Positions 1 through 6,853 of a DNA stretch of 64,000 nucleotides are shown here, piece by piece. Position 1 is the first letter of the stretch. Each line of letters begins with the position of its first letter. The translations under genes were made by a program, and so were the position numbers. The DNA is from Robertmurraya dakarensis (lineage in GTDB: Bacteria; Bacillota; Bacilli; Bacillales; Cytobacillaceae), in NCBI RefSeq assembly GCF_900156875.1, contig NZ_LT707408.1:116268-180267 (forward strand), written 5' to 3'. Under the pieces are notes generated by a model. That model had not been told where the DNA came from and did not search any database. It was given only the letters and a program-made list of their open reading frames with translations.

Positions 1-1
1 T

Positions 2-430
2 TTTGGAGCTTTATTGGCAGTTTTAGTGTTCGGCGGAGCGGTAGCAGCTGGAGCAGCTAATTTAGGTTTGTCAGTTGTAAACACAGGCAGCATAGATGAT
101 GATAACGTAAATAGCAAAAGTACAGCTGGTGTGAAGGATTCTAAGGGAGTTCTAGCTAAGGAAACAACATTAGATTCAAAAGAAAAGATCATTTCACGTG
201 AAGAAGCAATCGCCATTGCTGAGAAAGAAGTAAATGGTAAAGTCTATTCCTTTGAAATGGACCGTGATGATGGCAGAATAGAATATGAATTAGAATTATT
301 AACTGACAAATACGAAGTAGAGATTGAAATGGACGCAAGGAACGGAGCAATTCTTGAAAAGGATTTTGATGATTTAGATGACGAAGATGATGATGATCGC
401 TATGACGACGATGATCGCTACGATGATTAA
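2..430 (+). CDS. PepSY-domain protein, 5' end outside window
   Basis: The reading frame is open from base 2, so the gene starts upstream and the TTG at 14 is an internal codon. The visible part begins with a hydrophobic Ala/Gly/Val stretch (signal peptide or membrane anchor), then a polar linker, then one PepSY domain recognisable from SREEAIAIAEKEV followed by an acidic beta-strand pattern (YELELLTDKYEVEIEMDA). It ends in an Asp/Glu tail, DDEDDDDRYDDDDRYDD. PepSY proteins are usually secreted or surface-bound; modulation of peptidases is proposed for the family, but no substrate can be given here. The acidic tail could bind cations, which is inference only. Confidence 0.8.
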   Translation, partial: FGALLAVLVFGGAVAAGAANLGLSVVNTGSIDDDNVNSKSTAGVKDSKGVLAKETTLDSKEKIISREEAIAIAEKEVNGKVYSFEMDRDDGRIEYELELLTDKYEVEIEMDARNGAILEKDFDDLDDEDDDDRYDDDDRYDD

Positions 431-442
431 GAATATTTGCCC

Positions 443-474
443 ACAGAGCAGACGCCTTATGGCGTCTGTTCTGT
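443..474 (+). terminator. Hairpin after the PepSY gene
   Basis: Arms 443-456 and 461-474 pair over 14 bases with one G-U and a 4-base loop (TTAT). Only a short T tract follows, so it may be a weak terminator or an mRNA 3'-end stabiliser. Confidence 0.5.
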
Positions 475-490
475 ACGTTTTGCAAGAGCT

Positions 491-604
491 GAAGAGCAGT
501 GGATGGTCAAAATTGAGGAAAGGTTAGCTAAGCAAATTGCTGTTCTTCCATGGCTTGAGCATGATAAAGTAGGGTACAGAGAAATAGTTTCTTTATTGAA
601 TTAA
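491..604 (+). pseudogene. Short remnant of a coding region (C-terminal end only)
   Basis: From about 491 to the TAA at 602-604 the frame reads like a genuine protein C-terminus (EEQWMVKIEERLAKQIAVLP, then WLEHDKVGYREIVSLLN), with normal codon use and ending 16 bases before the next gene. There is no start codon with a ribosome site, and the frame continues upstream only through the terminator hairpin of the PepSY gene to that gene's stop. I read it as the 3' stump of a deleted gene. I do not recognise the family; a P-loop ATPase tail is possible but unproven. Confidence 0.4.
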
Positions 605-620
605 GAAAGGGCTGAATGGT

Positions 621-899
621 ATGGTTATCACAAACGAAGCCCGTGATCTTTTGAAGCAAATTCTTGCGGAAAAAGGCATGGACAGCATTCGTGTTTATTT
701 TGGAGGTTACGGCTGAGGCGGACCACAAATTGGGCTGGCTCTGGATGAGCCGGAAGAAAATGATAAAGTGGAAGTTATCAATGAAATTAAAGTTGCGTTT
801 GATCCAATGATTGAACCTTATGCTGAAAACTCCACACTGGACTATAGTAAAGCTTCTAATGGTCTAGTACTATTAGGTAACGACAGTAACTGCTGTTAA
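621..899 (+). CDS. HesB/IscA-like protein, probable selenoprotein (Sec at codon 32)
   Basis: Translation from ATG 621 gives MVITNEARDLLKQILAEKGM, then IRVYFGGYG, an in-frame TGA at 714-716, then GGPQIGLALDEPEENDKVEV and on to TAA at 897-899, 92 codons. The sequence on both sides of the TGA is uninterrupted HesB-family sequence, and the TGA sits where Cys occurs in non-selenium homologues (GYG-C/U-GGP). A small HesB-like selenoprotein family is known. The C-terminus keeps a Cys91-Cys92 pair. A SECIS-like hairpin follows at the right distance (735-753). HesB/IscA proteins bind iron or Fe-S clusters; the exact role of this subgroup is not established. An AAAGG ribosome site lies about 10 bases upstream. 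A plain nonsense mutation is the alternative, but the intact reading frame after TGA argues against it. selA/selB/selD are not in the window. Confidence 0.8.
714..753 (+). promoter_or_regulatory. Candidate bacterial SECIS element with Sec UGA codon
   Basis: Immediately after the TGA (714-716) the mRNA can fold a 7-bp stem, 735-741 (CTGGCTC) with 747-753 (GAGCCGG), one U-G pair, closed by the loop TGGAT (742-746). The loop starts 25 bases after the UGA and carries a G in its second position, both within the known limits of bacterial SECIS elements read by SelB. It lies entirely inside the coding sequence, as expected in bacteria. Confidence 0.75.
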
Positions 900-970
900 T
901 AGATGAAAGCATTGTTCTTTGAACAGTGGGTTCGGATTTCGAATACAAAAACTAAATTAGCATACCTATT

Positions 971-1010
971 AGCAGTCCTATTCGCAACTGAATTAGACTG
1001 CTTTTTTTTG
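971..1010 (+). terminator. Rho-independent terminator of the selenoprotein gene
   Basis: AGCAGTC (971-977) pairs with GACTGCT (996-1002); inner bases ATTC/GAAT extend the stem. A run of eight T follows. Confidence 0.85.
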
Positions 1011-1197
1011 TTGATGTATATGGGATTTAATAAAATAAACGGTAAATTGCCCTGAATTTCGCCCCCCTTTTTTGTCGGCATGAAAATTCGCATGCTAATA
1101 AATGATATTTAACTATCAGGGGTGGGGATGATGTCTGAGAGGCAGATAATGAAACAGGAAATTCTTTCTTATCCTTAATTGAGTAACTTCTGTTAGC

Positions 1198-1390
1198 TTA
1201 ATAAGGGGAGTTTTTCCCGTTAGCCTATAGAATAGGGCTCTGTTCGGGGGATATAAGGGGATTTTTTACCGTTAATGCATAGGAAAATGGTCCATTTTCA
1301 TGTTTTTTGAGCAAATAGGCGGAATTTTTCCCTCTATTTAATTTATTTTTCGTGCTAATTCCTTAATAAGAGGAATTTCGCCCCTTATTT
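1198..1390 (+). repeat. Four degenerate direct repeats, about 26 bp each
   Basis: Units at about 1198-1223, 1251-1276, 1313-1338 and 1365-1390 share the pattern ATAAGGGGAATTTTTCCCGTTA with drift, at spacings of 52 to 62 bases. Each is partly self-complementary (GGGGA..TTTTTCCC). The rest of 1011-1570 is AT-rich and shows no credible gene; the 87-codon open frame from 1404 has no ribosome site and no recognisable content. Confidence 0.55.
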
Positions 1391-1571
1391 TAGTAGCTTA
1401 TTTATGGCAATCCTTGAAGAACTAGAAATCGCTAACCGGTGCTTATCTATAAATTGCTTTTTAATTTTGGTGCGAATTAATATCGTAAAAGCAATGTTAA
1501 TGCATATTTTGTATTTCAAAAGAACCCGTTGTTCGCTGAACAGTGCTTTTATTGTATATGAAAACCATCTA

Positions 1572-1601
1572 TTGAAATTGATAATCGTTTTCATTTATAA
1601 T
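1572..1601 (+). promoter_or_regulatory. Sigma-A promoter with Fur box for hmoA
   Basis: TTGAAA (1572-1577), an 18-base spacer and TATAAT (1596-1601). The spacer contains TGATAATCGTTTTCA (1579-1593), which matches 12 of the 14 defined positions of the Fur 7-1-7 consensus. Iron-dependent repression is therefore likely. Confidence 0.75.
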
Positions 1602-1632
1602 GGTTTTATACATGATGATGGGAGATGTAGCG

Positions 1633-1950
1633 ATGTTTGTGCAAATGAGAAAAATGGTGATAAGTGAAGGACATTCCGATAAAGTTGTTCAACGTTTTAG
1701 CAAAGAAGGAATCGTTGAAACACAAAAAGGATTTATTGATATGACCGTAATGGTGAAGAAAGTACGCCGCGGTGATGAAGAAGTGGTAATATTGACTCGC
1801 TGGGAGTCTGAAGAGGACTGGAAAAACTGGGAAAAAAGTGATGCTCATATTGCCGGACATAAGGCAAAGCTGGGTCAGCCAAAACCAGAATATATCATTG
1901 ATTCTGAAGGCGGAAAATACGAAGTAAAGGCAGTTAAAAAGGCAAGATAA
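1633..1950 (+). CDS. hmoA: Heme-degrading monooxygenase HmoA
   Basis: A 105-residue antibiotic-biosynthesis-monooxygenase (ABM) fold protein closely resembling B. subtilis HmoA (YetG): MFVQMRKMVISEGHSDKVVQ at the start, then VRRGDEEVVILTRWESEEDW and KSDAHIAGHKAK. This family (IsdG/HmoA) opens the heme ring to free iron in the cytosol. The start at 1633 is chosen because GGAG lies 8 bases upstream and homologues begin MFVQ; earlier in-frame codons from 1600 overlap the promoter. A Fur-boxed promoter directly upstream fits iron-starvation induction. The gene stands alone. Confidence 0.9.
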   Translation: MFVQMRKMVISEGHSDKVVQRFSKEGIVETQKGFIDMTVMVKKVRRGDEEVVILTRWESEEDWKNWEKSDAHIAGHKAKLGQPKPEYIIDSEGGKYEVKAVKKAR

Positions 1951-2079
1951 TAGAGTGAAAAATCAGCTGATTGTGAAGTGTACGAAACAACTCTATTAAA
2001 AAATATCCTTGCTCATTGGAAAATAATAGTTTAGTATAGAAAATAGAATTTTTAAAAATTTAATAATCATTTAAAAGTG

Positions 2080-2232
2080 CTTAAGTTCATTGCTTAAGAT
2101 AATAGGGAAGACGGTGAAAATCCGTTGCAGCCCCCGCTACTGTAAATGCTGATGAAATTGTCATTCACCCACTGGATTAACCCGGGAAGGGGACAAGAGT
2201 AAAATAAGGCATGAGCCAGGAAACCTGCTTTT
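2080..2232 (+). promoter_or_regulatory. Cobalamin riboswitch 1 (first of a tandem pair)
   Basis: Conserved core elements are present in order: TAGGGAAG (2103-2110), GGTGAAAATCCGTTGCAG, CCCGCTACTGTAAATGC, and the B12 box AGCCAGGAAACCTGC (2214-2228). These are diagnostic of the adenosylcobalamin riboswitch. It is followed by a terminator at 2331-2361 and 150 bases later by a second copy. Confidence 0.93.
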
Positions 2233-2266
2233 AAATGACGACAGTATTCATTTTTCGGAGGGAAGG

Positions 2267-2317
2267 ATGATATGGACTTTATGGTTGTATGTTTTTGTTA
2301 AAATACATCTTTATTAG
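2267..2317 (+). CDS. Possible 16-residue leader peptide or remnant
   Basis: Between riboswitch 1 and its terminator, ATG 2267 opens MIWTLWLYVFVKIHLY and stops at TAG 2317. A purine-rich GGAGGGAAGG (2257-2266) abuts the ATG, too close for ideal initiation. A second ATG at 2273 opens only MDFMVVCFC. Either a hydrophobic micropeptide, the 5' stump of a deleted riboswitch-controlled gene, or chance. Confidence 0.25.
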   Translation: MIWTLWLYVFVKIHLY

Positions 2318-2330
2318 CTCATATTAATTT

Positions 2331-2361
2331 CCCTTAACTATGAAAAGTTAAGGGATTTTTA
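2331..2361 (+). terminator. Terminator between the two riboswitches
   Basis: CCCTTAACT (2331-2339) and AGTTAAGGG (2346-2354) form a perfect 9-bp stem, followed by ATTTTTA. It can act as the expression platform of riboswitch 1. Confidence 0.8.
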
Positions 2362-2383
2362 TTTGGATTGAAAACTAAATAAC

Positions 2384-2556
2384 GTAAAACTGAGGTGTGT
2401 GGTTACAAGACCGCACTTAATAGGGAAGCACGGTGAAAATCCGTCACGGTCCCGCCACTGTAAAGGAGAGTTTCACTGCTAATGCCACTGATTTTTTTGG
2501 GAAGGCGCAGTGAAATGTTGACCCTAAGTCAGGAGACCTGCCTTAAGTTTTTAGTA
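2384..2556 (+). promoter_or_regulatory. Cobalamin riboswitch 2
   Basis: A second complete aptamer: TAGGGAAGC (2421-2429), GGTGAAAATCCGTCACGG, CCCGCCACTGTAA, and B12 box GTCAGGAGACCTGCC (2528-2542). The flanks TAAAACTGAGG and CCTTAAGTTTTTA can close P1. It directly precedes the cbiW terminator hairpin and controls the cbi operon. Confidence 0.95.
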
Positions 2557-2617
2557 TCAATGTCTACGGGTTATAGGCAGAGATGCGTGTAAGAATGTTG
2601 TTTTTGCATTTTTCCAG

Positions 2618-2645
2618 GCACCTCTTCCTATAGAGGTGCTTTTTT
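2618..2645 (+). terminator. Riboswitch-controlled terminator before cbiW
   Basis: GCACCTCT (2618-2625) and AGAGGTGC (2632-2639) form a perfect 8-bp stem with a 6-base loop followed by six T. It lies 30 bases before the cbiW start, the expected place for B12-dependent attenuation. Confidence 0.9.
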
Positions 2646-2674
2646 AATGGGAAAAATAAAAGGAGTGACGAAAA

Positions 2675-3055
2675 GTGACGACATGGAATTTAAACGGTAC
2701 GAACAGTCACGTATTAATTTGTAATGGATCAAGCTGTATGAGAAAAGGCGGGGAAGAAGTGACGCAGGCAATAAGGGATGAAATATCTCATTTGAATTTA
2801 GATGGATTGATTCATACAACAAGGACAAGATGCAATGGCAGGTGCAAAGATGCTTGTGTCGTGATCGTCTATCCAGAGGGAACTTGGTATAAGGCTGTCA
2901 CCCCAGCGATCGGACGTAAAATTGTTCAAAAGTGTATGAAACCAGAGATGGAACTGCAAGAATCGGTGCTATATCAATATGATTTTGAAAAGTTTATTAA
3001 AGTGAACGAACAGTCGATATCGGGGATTGAAAAGCCGGTAAAGATTGGAGGGTAA
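2675..3055 (+). CDS. cbiW: CbiW, thioredoxin-fold [2Fe-2S]-type ferredoxin of the B12 operon
   Basis: A 126-residue protein with the pattern of thioredoxin-like [2Fe-2S] ferredoxins: VLICNGSSCMRKGG near residues 13-26 and RCNGRCKDACVVIVYPEGTW near 50-69, giving the cluster-binding cysteines. CbiW is the first gene of the B. megaterium cob operon and is thought to supply electrons or handle Fe-S chemistry for corrin-ring enzymes; its exact substrate is not known. Start GTG 2675 has AGGAG 9 bases upstream. It follows the riboswitch terminator and is 6 bases from the broken cbiM. Confidence 0.85.
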   Translation: MTTWNLNGTNSHVLICNGSSCMRKGGEEVTQAIRDEISHLNLDGLIHTTRTRCNGRCKDACVVIVYPEGTWYKAVTPAIGRKIVQKCMKPEMELQESVLYQYDFEKFIKVNEQSISGIEKPVKIGG

Positions 3056-3061
3056 TCAGTC

Positions 3062-3376
3062 ATGAAGAAAAAATCGCTATGGCTATCATTTGCTGTGGTA
3101 AGCAGCTTAACAGTATTTTTCTGGAACAATTCGTTCCAGCATGTACACGCTATGCACATTATGGAGGGATTTTTACCAATTGGCTGGGCGCTCCTTTGGT
3201 GGTGTCTAACTCTCCCGTTTATCGTAATCGGAATGCGCTCCTTGCAAAGGAAAATAAAAGTAAATCCTGAATTAAAAGCGATGCTGGGGTTAGCGGGAGT
3301 ATTTGCCTTTGTTTTATCGGCATTGAAGATTCCTTCAGTAACGGGGAGTACATCTCATCCAACAGGAACAGGTTAG
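3062..3376 (+). pseudogene. cbiM: Broken cbiM (cobalt ECF transporter substrate component)
   Basis: The N-terminal 104 residues match CbiM: a signal-like helix, [18 protein letters not shown], and [15 protein letters not shown] sequence ([18 protein letters not shown]). Normal CbiM continues GLGTVLFGP. Here the frame stops at TAG, yet the same DNA read with one extra base gives GLGTVLF, then homology ends at about 3392. So the gene has both a 1-base deletion and loss of its C-terminal half, and no cbiN, cbiQ or cbiO follows. CbiM binds Co2+ at its N-terminal Met-His-Ile-Met segment in the assembled transporter; this copy cannot function as one. The gene retains a good start at 3062, 6 bases after cbiW. 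Confidence 0.85.
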
Positions 3377-3402
3377 GAACCGTTTTATTTATAAGTTTTT
3401 AA

Positions 3403-3480
3403 ATATGCCCTCTTAGAAGGGAAAACTATCCGAAAACGAAAGAGGAACTATTTCAATTACTAAAGAGCTATCGACGGTAA
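3403..3480 (+). pseudogene. Short coding-like remnant after cbiM
   Basis: An open frame reading CPLRRENYPKTKEELFQLLK and ending SYRR at TAA 3478-3480 lies in the cbiM-cbiH60 gap. It looks like the 3' end of a deleted gene, possibly one that followed cbiM. No start codon, no ribosome site, family not recognised. Confidence 0.3.
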
Positions 3481-3536
3481 AGGATCGATGACATCAAGGT
3501 TTTACTAAAAATCGTCTGGAAAGGGAGGAGTTATCG

Positions 3537-5153
3537 TTGAAAGGAAAACTACTCGTAGTAGGATTTGGCCCAGGAAGTTTTGAACATATAACGAAAAGGG
3601 CAGAAGACGCCATTAAGGAAAGCGACTGTATTATTGGCTATAAAACGTATGTTGATCTTATTCGTGGATTGTTGACCCATCAAGAAGTCATTAGTACGGG
3701 GATGTCAGAAGAGGTTAGCCGTGCTCAAGCTGCAGTCCGCCTCGCTGAAGAAGGAAAAGTAGTTGCTGTAATTTCAAGTGGTGACGCCGGCGTATACGGA
3801 ATGGCAGGTCTTATATATGAAGTGCTCATTGAAAAAGGATGGACAGAGGAAAAAGGGGTAGAAGTGGAAGTAATTCCTGGTATTTCAGCCATAAACTCGT
3901 GCGCATCTCTATTAGGTGCTCCTGTTATGCATGACGCTTGTACGATTAGCTTAAGTGATCATCTAACACCATGGAAAATCATTGAAAAAAGGATAGATGC
4001 GGCAGGACAGGCTGATTTTGTCATTGCCCTTTATAATCCGAAAAGCGGAAAAAGAACGAGACAAATTACAGAAGCGCAAAGAATTCTCTTACAGTATCGT
4101 TCCCCTAATACGCCAGTGGGCTTGGTGAAAAGTGCATACAGAGATAGCCAGCATGTTGTGATTACAACCTTAGAAAAAATGCTTGATCATGATATTGGCA
4201 TGCTGACAACGGTTGTAATTGGAAACTCCTCGACCTTTCTTTATGACAACAAATTAATCACTCCTAGAGGGTATCAACGAAAATATACGCTTGATACGGC
4301 TGAACAACGGCTTAAGCCCCATGAAAGATTGAGAAGGGAAAATGAACCATGGGCGCTGCATGAAGGGAAAGAGGAACAGACTGTAGAGAAGGCAATAAAC
4401 GTTGATAGCCCATTGGATCTAGCGATGGAGGCTTTGATCAAGCTTGATGGACCTAATAAAAGTACAGACGATCAACCTATGAATCCTATGCATGAGAAAG
4501 TGGAGTCCATTTTTGAATTAGCAGTGAGCCCTGGAGTCGCGAATAAAAGAATTACTCCAAAGCAGATGCTTGCGATTGCTGAAGTCGTTGGTGAACGTGG
4601 AACAATGGAATATACACCACATCATCAAATCATCTTAAGGATTCCAACAGAGGACCCAAGTGATATTACCAGTAAACTTCAAGAAACAGGGTTATTGCTA
4701 TCACCAACGGGAGATGTCTTTCAATTGAAAGCCTGTGATTTCTGTGATGGAGAAAAGAGTGATCCAATTCCATATGCTGAGGAAATTCAGCAGAAACTGG
4801 GCGGTCTCGAATTGCCAAAAGAATTAAGGCTTGGATTTAATGGGTGCGGCATGGCGTGTTACGGGGCAGTAAATGAAGATATTGGAGTGGTCTATCGTAA
4901 AGGGAAATTTGATTTGTTCCTCGGTGGAAAAGTGGTTGGGAGAACGGCTCATCCAGCGCAGGCTGTAGCTGAAGGGATACCTCCTGAAGAAATTGTAGGT
5001 GTGATTGATACAATCATTCAAGAGTATAAGGAAAAAGGGCACCCGAATGAACGGTTTTTTAAATATTTCAAACGTGTCAGAGAAGTGCAAGGATATCAGC
5101 ATCGCGATATTGCGCCGGTCATTGAATTAGAACCAGCACCGTGCGGAGATTAA
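3537..5153 (+). CDS. cbiH60: CbiH60, cobalt-factor III C17-methyltransferase with Fe-S domain
   Basis: 538 residues in two parts. Residues 1 to about 245 are the SAM-dependent methyltransferase CbiH (VVGFGPGSFEHIT at 7-19, SSGDAGVYGMAG at 80-91, VEVIPGISAINS). The remainder is a nitrite/sulfite-reductase ferredoxin-like domain with Cys400-x2-Cys403 and Cys437-x3-Cys441 for a [4Fe-4S] cluster. CbiH60 methylates C17 and drives ring contraction to cobalt-precorrin-4; the long form is known from B. megaterium. Start TTG 3537 is supported by GGGAGGAG 6-13 bases upstream. The next gene follows at once. Confidence 0.95.
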   Translation: MKGKLLVVGFGPGSFEHITKRAEDAIKESDCIIGYKTYVDLIRGLLTHQEVISTGMSEEVSRAQAAVRLAEEGKVVAVISSGDAGVYGMAGLIYEVLIEKGWTEEKGVEVEVIPGISAINSCASLLGAPVMHDACTISLSDHLTPWKIIEKRIDAAGQADFVIALYNPKSGKRTRQITEAQRILLQYRSPNTPVGLVKSAYRDSQHVVITTLEKMLDHDIGMLTTVVIGNSSTFLYDNKLITPRGYQRKYTLDTAEQRLKPHERLRRENEPWALHEGKEEQTVEKAINVDSPLDLAMEALIKLDGPNKSTDDQPMNPMHEKVESIFELAVSPGVANKRITPKQMLAIAEVVGERGTMEYTPHHQIILRIPTEDPSDITSKLQETGLLLSPTGDVFQLKACDFCDGEKSDPIPYAEEIQQKLGGLELPKELRLGFNGCGMACYGAVNEDIGVVYRKGKFDLFLGGKVVGRTAHPAQAVAEGIPPEEIVGVIDTIIQEYKEKGHPNERFFKYFKRVREVQGYQHRDIAPVIELEPAPCGD

Positions 5154-5174
5154 ATGGAAAGTAGGGGAAAGGAC

Positions 5175-6077
5175 ATGAAAGCTGTTTTATTAGTCGGCCA
5201 TGGGAGCCGCGATAAGGAAGGAAATGAACAAGTAAGACAATTTATCAAAAAACTAAAGCCACAACTGCCAGCATCGCTCATGGTAGAAACATGTTTTCTT
5301 GAATTTGAATCACCAACAGTGGAACAAGGTATAGAAACATGTGTAACTAAAGGAGCAACACATGTTGTGGTGATACCGATCATGCTGCTTCAGGCAGGTC
5401 ATTCAAAAATTCATATTCCAGCTGCAATAGATGAAGCAAAAGAGCTTTATCCTGAAGTTTCCTTTACATATGGCAGACCAATAGGAATTCATGAAGAAGT
5501 TCTTGAAATCCTAGTCCATCGCCTTGAAGAAGCAGGAGAAGCTGTAAATGAGCCTGACAAAGATTCTGCTGTTATTCTATTAGGCCGAGGCGGCAGTGAT
5601 GCGGACGCCAATAGTGATTTATACAAGATTACTAGATTGCTGTGGGAAAAAGTAAATTACAAAATCGTAGAACCTGCTTTTATGGGTGTTACAGACCCGC
5701 TAGTGAAGGAAGCAGTAGAACGCTGCATAAAGCTAGGAGCGAAAAAAGTCGTTATCTTGCCGTATTTCCTTTTTACAGGAATTCTAATTAAACGGCTTGA
5801 AGAGATGATCTTTAATTTTGGGAGGGAATTCCCTCAGGTTGAATTCAAGCTGGCAGAGTACTTCGGCTTTCATCCAAAATTGCAAACTATTATTATCGAT
5901 CGAATTCAGGAGGCACTTCAAGGTGAAGTAAAAATGAATTGTGACACTTGCCAGTACCGAATAGCTGCGATGGAGCATATTGACCATCATCACCATCATC
6001 ATGATGATCATGATCACGGTCATCATCATCACCATGATCACGTCCATGACCATGAAAAAGAGGCCGAGAAAATATGA
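5175..6077 (+). CDS. cbiX: CbiX, sirohydrochlorin cobaltochelatase (long form)
   Basis: 300 residues: two tandem class II chelatase repeats, the first opening AVLLVGHGSRDKEGN with the metal-site His9, the second around VILLGRGGSDADANS. The protein inserts Co2+ into sirohydrochlorin at the start of the anaerobic branch. The tail carries MNCDTCQYR (Cys256, Cys259), the MxCxxC motif that binds a [4Fe-4S] cluster in B. megaterium CbiX, then a run with over 15 His mixed with Asp that can hold metal. ATG 5175 is preferred (GGGG 7 bases upstream) over ATG 5154, which abuts the cbiH60 stop. The end overlaps cbiJ by ATGA. Confidence 0.95.
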   Translation: MKAVLLVGHGSRDKEGNEQVRQFIKKLKPQLPASLMVETCFLEFESPTVEQGIETCVTKGATHVVVIPIMLLQAGHSKIHIPAAIDEAKELYPEVSFTYGRPIGIHEEVLEILVHRLEEAGEAVNEPDKDSAVILLGRGGSDADANSDLYKITRLLWEKVNYKIVEPAFMGVTDPLVKEAVERCIKLGAKKVVILPYFLFTGILIKRLEEMIFNFGREFPQVEFKLAEYFGFHPKLQTIIIDRIQEALQGEVKMNCDTCQYRIAAMEHIDHHHHHHDDHDHGHHHHHDHVHDHEKEAEKI

Positions 6078-6853
6078 TTTTATGTTTGGCGGGTACTAGT
6101 GACGCAAGAGAGCTGGCAGTTCAGATCAAGGAAGCAGGCTATGAAATCTTAACAACGGTTGTAACAGAAAACGCCTCGATTGAGTTGAAAAGGCAGGGGC
6201 TGGATGTTCATGTTGGCCGTCTGGCAGCAGAACAGATGATGGATATGATCAATAAACATCATATCCAAGCTGTAGTGGATGCATCTCATCCCTTTGCAGA
6301 GGAAGCTAGTAAAAATGGAATGGAAGCGGCAAAACAGACAAATATACCATATATTCGCTATGAGAGAGATACTCAAAGCTTTGAGGGAGAAGCGATCACT
6401 TTCGTTTCAAGTTATGAGGAAGCAGCAGAGCTGGCTGCGGAAAAAAAAGGCGTAATCATGCTGACAACAGGAAGTAAAACTCTACATATCTTTGCTGAAA
6501 AGCTGCTAGGTCTTCCTGGAACGAGAATGATTGCCCGAATGCTGCCACGTAAAGATAACATGGAAAAGTGTGAAGAATTGGGGATATCGCAGAAGGATAT
6601 TATTGCGATTCAAGGACCTTTTACAAAGGAATTTGATGAAGCGCTTTATAAACAGTACGGTGTCACCCTCATGATTACAAAAGAAAGTGGAAAAGTTGGA
6701 TCGGTAGATGAAAAACTGAAAGCCGCAAAGCAACTAGGGATCGAGACGATCCTCATTAAACGGCCAAACATTGATTATGGAACAAAGTTTTCAAGTTTCA
6801 AAGAGCTTATCGCGCACTTAAAACAAACAGTATTCATAAAGGAGGAAGTATAA
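6074..6853 (+). CDS. cbiJ: CbiJ, cobalt-precorrin-6A reductase
   Basis: 259 residues, usual family length. The N-terminus ILCLAGTSDARELAVQI and the central VVDASHPFAEEASKN are typical of the CobK/CbiJ family, as is MLTTGSKTLHIF. It reduces cobalt-precorrin-6A with a nicotinamide cofactor. The ATG shares ATGA with the cbiX stop, and cbiC starts on the next base after its stop, so translation is coupled. Confidence 0.93.
   Translation: MILCLAGTSDARELAVQIKEAGYEILTTVVTENASIELKRQGLDVHVGRLAAEQMMDMINKHHIQAVVDASHPFAEEASKNGMEAAKQTNIPYIRYERDTQSFEGEAITFVSSYEEAAELAAEKKGVIMLTTGSKTLHIFAEKLLGLPGTRMIARMLPRKDNMEKCEELGISQKDIIAIQGPFTKEFDEALYKQYGVTLMITKESGKVGSVDEKLKAAKQLGIETILIKRPNIDYGTKFSSFKELIAHLKQTVFIKEEV

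Noticed and set aside
621..716. HesB-like gene as a nonsense pseudogene
   Set aside because: The family frame continues cleanly for 60 codons after the TGA, the TGA replaces the conserved Cys, and a SECIS-like stem follows.
1404..1667. 87-codon plus-strand frame upstream of hmoA
   Set aside because: No ribosome site, overlaps the Fur-boxed promoter and the start of hmoA in another frame.
5784..6053. Minus-strand Met/Val/Ile-rich frame
   Set aside because: Shadow of the His/Asp-codon run in cbiX.
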